From NCBI GenBank assembly GCA_035476855.1, contig DATILC010000191.1, positions 1-26,032 of the forward strand: a stretch of DNA of 26,032 bases, written 5' to 3'. The notes under the pieces are model-generated. The model made no database searches, was not told the DNA's origin, and worked only from the letters and a program-made list of their open reading frames with translations. Below, in pieces: positions 23,947-26,032 of this stretch. Both the position numbers and the translations under genes were made by a program. Origin of the DNA: Solimonas_A sp035476855 (GTDB taxonomy: Bacteria; Pseudomonadota; Gammaproteobacteria; Nevskiales; Nevskiaceae). Position 1 is the stretch's first letter. The number at the start of each line of letters is the position of its first letter.

Positions 23947-24158
23947 CGGCGCTTACGGGAACGAATAGAGGCAGTAGCAGCGCGCATCTTAGCAGTCGCG
24001 GCACTCCTCAAGTTTGCGTCTGTGGCGCCAAAACGCCGCAGGCACCATAAAAACCCTGGCGCTCCTACAAGGGCGGGCGATCTAAAAAGACAACGCACAT
24101 ATGCCTGTCACTGAACTCTCCCCTGCCCCGCGGTCGAGCGTCTCAAGACGAGACCAAC
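23947..24158 (+). promoter_or_regulatory. rluC/rne divergent intergenic region (rne leader)
   Basis: This 212-base gap must hold the promoter and 5' leader of rne. I find no convincing -35/-10 pair. If rluC starts at a downstream codon, the region extends further left and includes a repeated ATTCCGTTTGG / ATTCCGTTGG pair (about 23910-23941) around CGGAAAATTCCG. The leader ends in a hairpin directly before the rne start codon. A long structured rne leader is used for autoregulation in E. coli. Confidence 0.4.
24132..24155 (+). promoter_or_regulatory. Hairpin immediately upstream of the rne start codon
   Basis: GGTC (24132-24135) pairs with GACC (24152-24155), and CGTC (24139-24142) pairs with GACG (24147-24150) around a TCAA loop. 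The structure ends three bases before the rne ATG and includes the only purine-rich GAG that could serve as a ribosome binding site. It could limit rne translation. Confidence 0.45.
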
Positions 24159-26032
24159 ATGAAACGCATTCTGATCAATGCCACGCAGCGCGAAGAGCTG
24201 CGCGTGGCGATCGTGGACGGACAAAAACTTCACGACCTTGATATCGAGCACGCCTCCCGCGAACAGAAAAAAGGAAACATCTACAAGGGCAAGATCACCC
24301 GCGTAGAACCCAGCCTCGAGGCCTGCTTCGTCGATTACGGCGGAGAGCGCCACGGCTTCCTGCCGGCCAAGGAAATCGTCCGTTCCTACTTCAAGGGCGA
24401 CGGCAAGAACCTGCGCGACCAGCTGGAGGAAGGCCAGGAAATCATCGTCCAGGTCGAGAAGGAAGAGCGTGGCAACAAGGGCGCAGCCCTGACCACCTTC
24501 ATCTCGCTGGCGGGCCGCTACCTGGTGCTGATGCCCAACAACCCCCGCGCCGGCGGCATCTCGCGCCGCGCCGAGGGCGACGAGCGCGAGGAAGCCAAGG
24601 AAGCGCTGAGCCAGCTCAACCTGCCGGACGGCATGGGGCTGATCATCCGCTCCAACGGCGTCGGCCGCACGGTCGAGGAACTGCAGTGGGACCTCGACCA
24701 CCGCGCCAGCACCTGGAACGCGATCACCGCCGAGGCCGCCAAACGCAACGGCCCCTTCCTGATCTACCAGGAAAACAACATCGTCATGCGCGCGTTGCGC
24801 GACTACCTGCGCGCCGACATCGGCGAGGTGATCGTCGACAACGCCGAGATCTACGAGGAAGCCCGCGAGCAGCTGCAGTACTCGACGCCGCAGGACCTGC
24901 CGAAGCTGAAGCAGTACAACGACGAAATCCCGCTGTTCCAGCGCTTCCAGGTCGAGAGCCAGATCGAATCGGCGCATGAGCGCCACGTACGCCTGCCCTC
25001 CGGCGGCTCGGTCGTGATCGACCATACCGAGGCCCTGACCGCGATCGACATCAACTCCGCCAAGGCCACCGGCGGACGCGACATCGAAGAAACCGCATTC
25101 AACACCAATCTCGAAGCGGCCGAGGAAATCGCCCGCCAGCTGCGCCTGCGTGACCTCGGCGGCCTGATCGTCGTCGACTTCATCGACATGTCCAGCTCGA
25201 AGAATCAGAAGGAAGTCGAGAAGCGCCTGGAGCGTGCGGTCGAGATGGACCGCGCCCGCATCCAGCTGGGCCGCATCTCGCGCTTCGGCCTGCTGGAGCT
25301 GTCGCGCCAGCGCCTGCGCCCGACCTTGGCCGAGCACACCCAGATCGCCTGCCCGCGCTGCGACGGCCGCGGCCAGATCCGCAGCGTCGAATCCCTCGCC
25401 CTGTCGATCCTGCGCCTGATCGAGGAAGAGGCGATGAAGGAGCGCACCGGCCGCGTCATCGCGCAGGTGCCGGTCGACGTCGGCACCTTCCTGCTCAACG
25501 AGAAGCGCAGCAACGTGCGCGAAATCGAGGCTCGCTGCCGCGTGCACATCGCCGTGGTGCCGAACCCGACGATGCACACGCCGAACTTCGAGATCAAGCG
25601 CGTACGCGCCGACCACCTCCAGCTGGAGAACAACGCCAGCACCAGCTACTCGCTGGCGCAGAACTTCGACGCCGCCGCCACCGAAGAAATGGCCAAGCCG
25701 CCGCAGCCGCAGCGCGCGCTGCAGGAGCCGGCGGTCAAGCAGATCGTGCCGGCGACGCCGGCACCGATCGTGATCCGCGAGGTGGCCCCGCCCCCCGCGC
25801 CGGTGATCATCATGCAGCCGGCCAATACCGAATCGGTCTGGCAGAAGCTTATGCGCTGGCTCGGCTTCGGCGCCAAGCCTGCCACCACGGAGGCGCCAGC
25901 CTCCCAGGCCCAGCCCGACAGCCGCCGCCGCGACGAGCGCCGCGATGGCCGTGGCCAGCGCCGCGACCAGCAGGGACGCGACCAGAACCGTGGCCAGCGT
26001 GGCCAGCAGCAGAACCAGCCGCGCCGCGATGG
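24159..26032 (+). CDS. rne: Ribonuclease E (3' end outside window)
   Basis: RNase E is the essential endonuclease of mRNA decay and rRNA/tRNA processing and the scaffold of the degradosome. The frame is open to the window end (624 full codons). Visible features are MKRILINATQREELRVAIVDG, the S1 domain (NIYKGKITRVEPSLEACFVDYG), the 5' sensor/RNase H region and the catalytic aspartates in ALTAIDINSAKATGG and IVVDFIDMSS. The zinc-link CPRC precedes the small domain that ends near YSLAQNFD. After it comes a Pro-rich linker, a short amphipathic helix (SVWQKLMRWLGFG) resembling the membrane-targeting segment, and the start of an Arg/Gln/Gly-rich RNA-binding region. The start at 24159 matches the family N-terminus. 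Confidence 0.97.
   Translation, partial: MKRILINATQREELRVAIVDGQKLHDLDIEHASREQKKGNIYKGKITRVEPSLEACFVDYGGERHGFLPAKEIVRSYFKGDGKNLRDQLEEGQEIIVQVEKEERGNKGAALTTFISLAGRYLVLMPNNPRAGGISRRAEGDEREEAKEALSQLNLPDGMGLIIRSNGVGRTVEELQWDLDHRASTWNAITAEAAKRNGPFLIYQENNIVMRALRDYLRADIGEVIVDNAEIYEEAREQLQYSTPQDLPKLKQYNDEIPLFQRFQVESQIESAHERHVRLPSGGSVVIDHTEALTAIDINSAKATGGRDIEETAFNTNLEAAEEIARQLRLRDLGGLIVVDFIDMSSSKNQKEVEKRLERAVEMDRARIQLGRISRFGLLELSRQRLRPTLAEHTQIACPRCDGRGQIRSVESLALSILRLIEEEAMKERTGRVIAQVPVDVGTFLLNEKRSNVREIEARCRVHIAVVPNPTMHTPNFEIKRVRADHLQLENNASTSYSLAQNFDAAATEEMAKPPQPQRALQEPAVKQIVPATPAPIVIREVAPPPAPVIIMQPANTESVWQKLMRWLGFGAKPATTEAPASQAQPDSRRRDERRDGRGQRRDQQGRDQNRGQRGQQQNQPRRD

Overview
The window is GC-rich, densely coded chromosomal DNA from a gammaproteobacterium. 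Nearly every gene is a recognisable core gene. Two blocks of gene order are typical of this class: ftsK-lolA-rarA next to aat-bpt-infA-clpA-clpS (the Pseudomonas/Xanthomonas-type arrangement), and rne / rluC / maf(yceF) / yceD-rpmF-plsX (the E. coli-type arrangement, with the same relative orientations). The base composition, the CHASE2 cyclase and the type II secretion genes would fit a Xanthomonadales/Nevskiales-like lineage. That placement is an inference; no rRNA is present to confirm it.

Layout. 1-3777 (minus): ftsK, lolA and the 5' part of rarA, with two inverted copies of a three-hairpin palindromic repeat on either side of lolA. 3907-7154 (plus): a small unknown gene, a FemAB/GNAT-like gene, aat, bpt and infA, ending at a bidirectional terminator. 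7210-9854 (minus): clpS-clpA. Aat, Bpt, ClpS and ClpA together make a nearly complete bacterial N-degron pathway within 4.5 kb. 10021-11409 (plus): a sodium:solute symporter, convergent with a CHASE2 class III nucleotide cyclase (11412-13640, minus). 13744-19518 (plus): gspC-D-E-F, the inner-membrane, secretin, ATPase and platform genes of a type II secretion system, without the pseudopilin genes. 19626-21449 (minus): yceD-rpmF-plsX, transcribed from a clear sigma70-type promoter. 21546-22949: maf (plus) and a gph-like phosphatase (minus) converge on a 167-bp nested inverted repeat. 22966-23946 (minus): rluC. 24159 to the end (plus): rne, cut by the window edge.

I see no CRISPR array, tRNA, rRNA, prophage or complete insertion sequence, and no dedicated novel defence or biosynthetic system. 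The unexpected content is small-scale structure. (1) A repeat family of about 94 nt has two copies related by compensatory base changes in their hairpins; one copy contains the only plausible start codons of rarA and the other forms the ftsK stop codon. (2) A MITE-like element has 29-bp inverted ends that supply the stop codons of both converging genes. (3) A 14-bp tandem duplication at the aat/bpt junction leaves a five-codon relic reading frame. (4) A type II secretion cluster stops after gspF and sits where fatty-acid synthesis genes usually follow plsX. No stretch longer than about 300 bases lacks a gene; the larger gaps are described individually.
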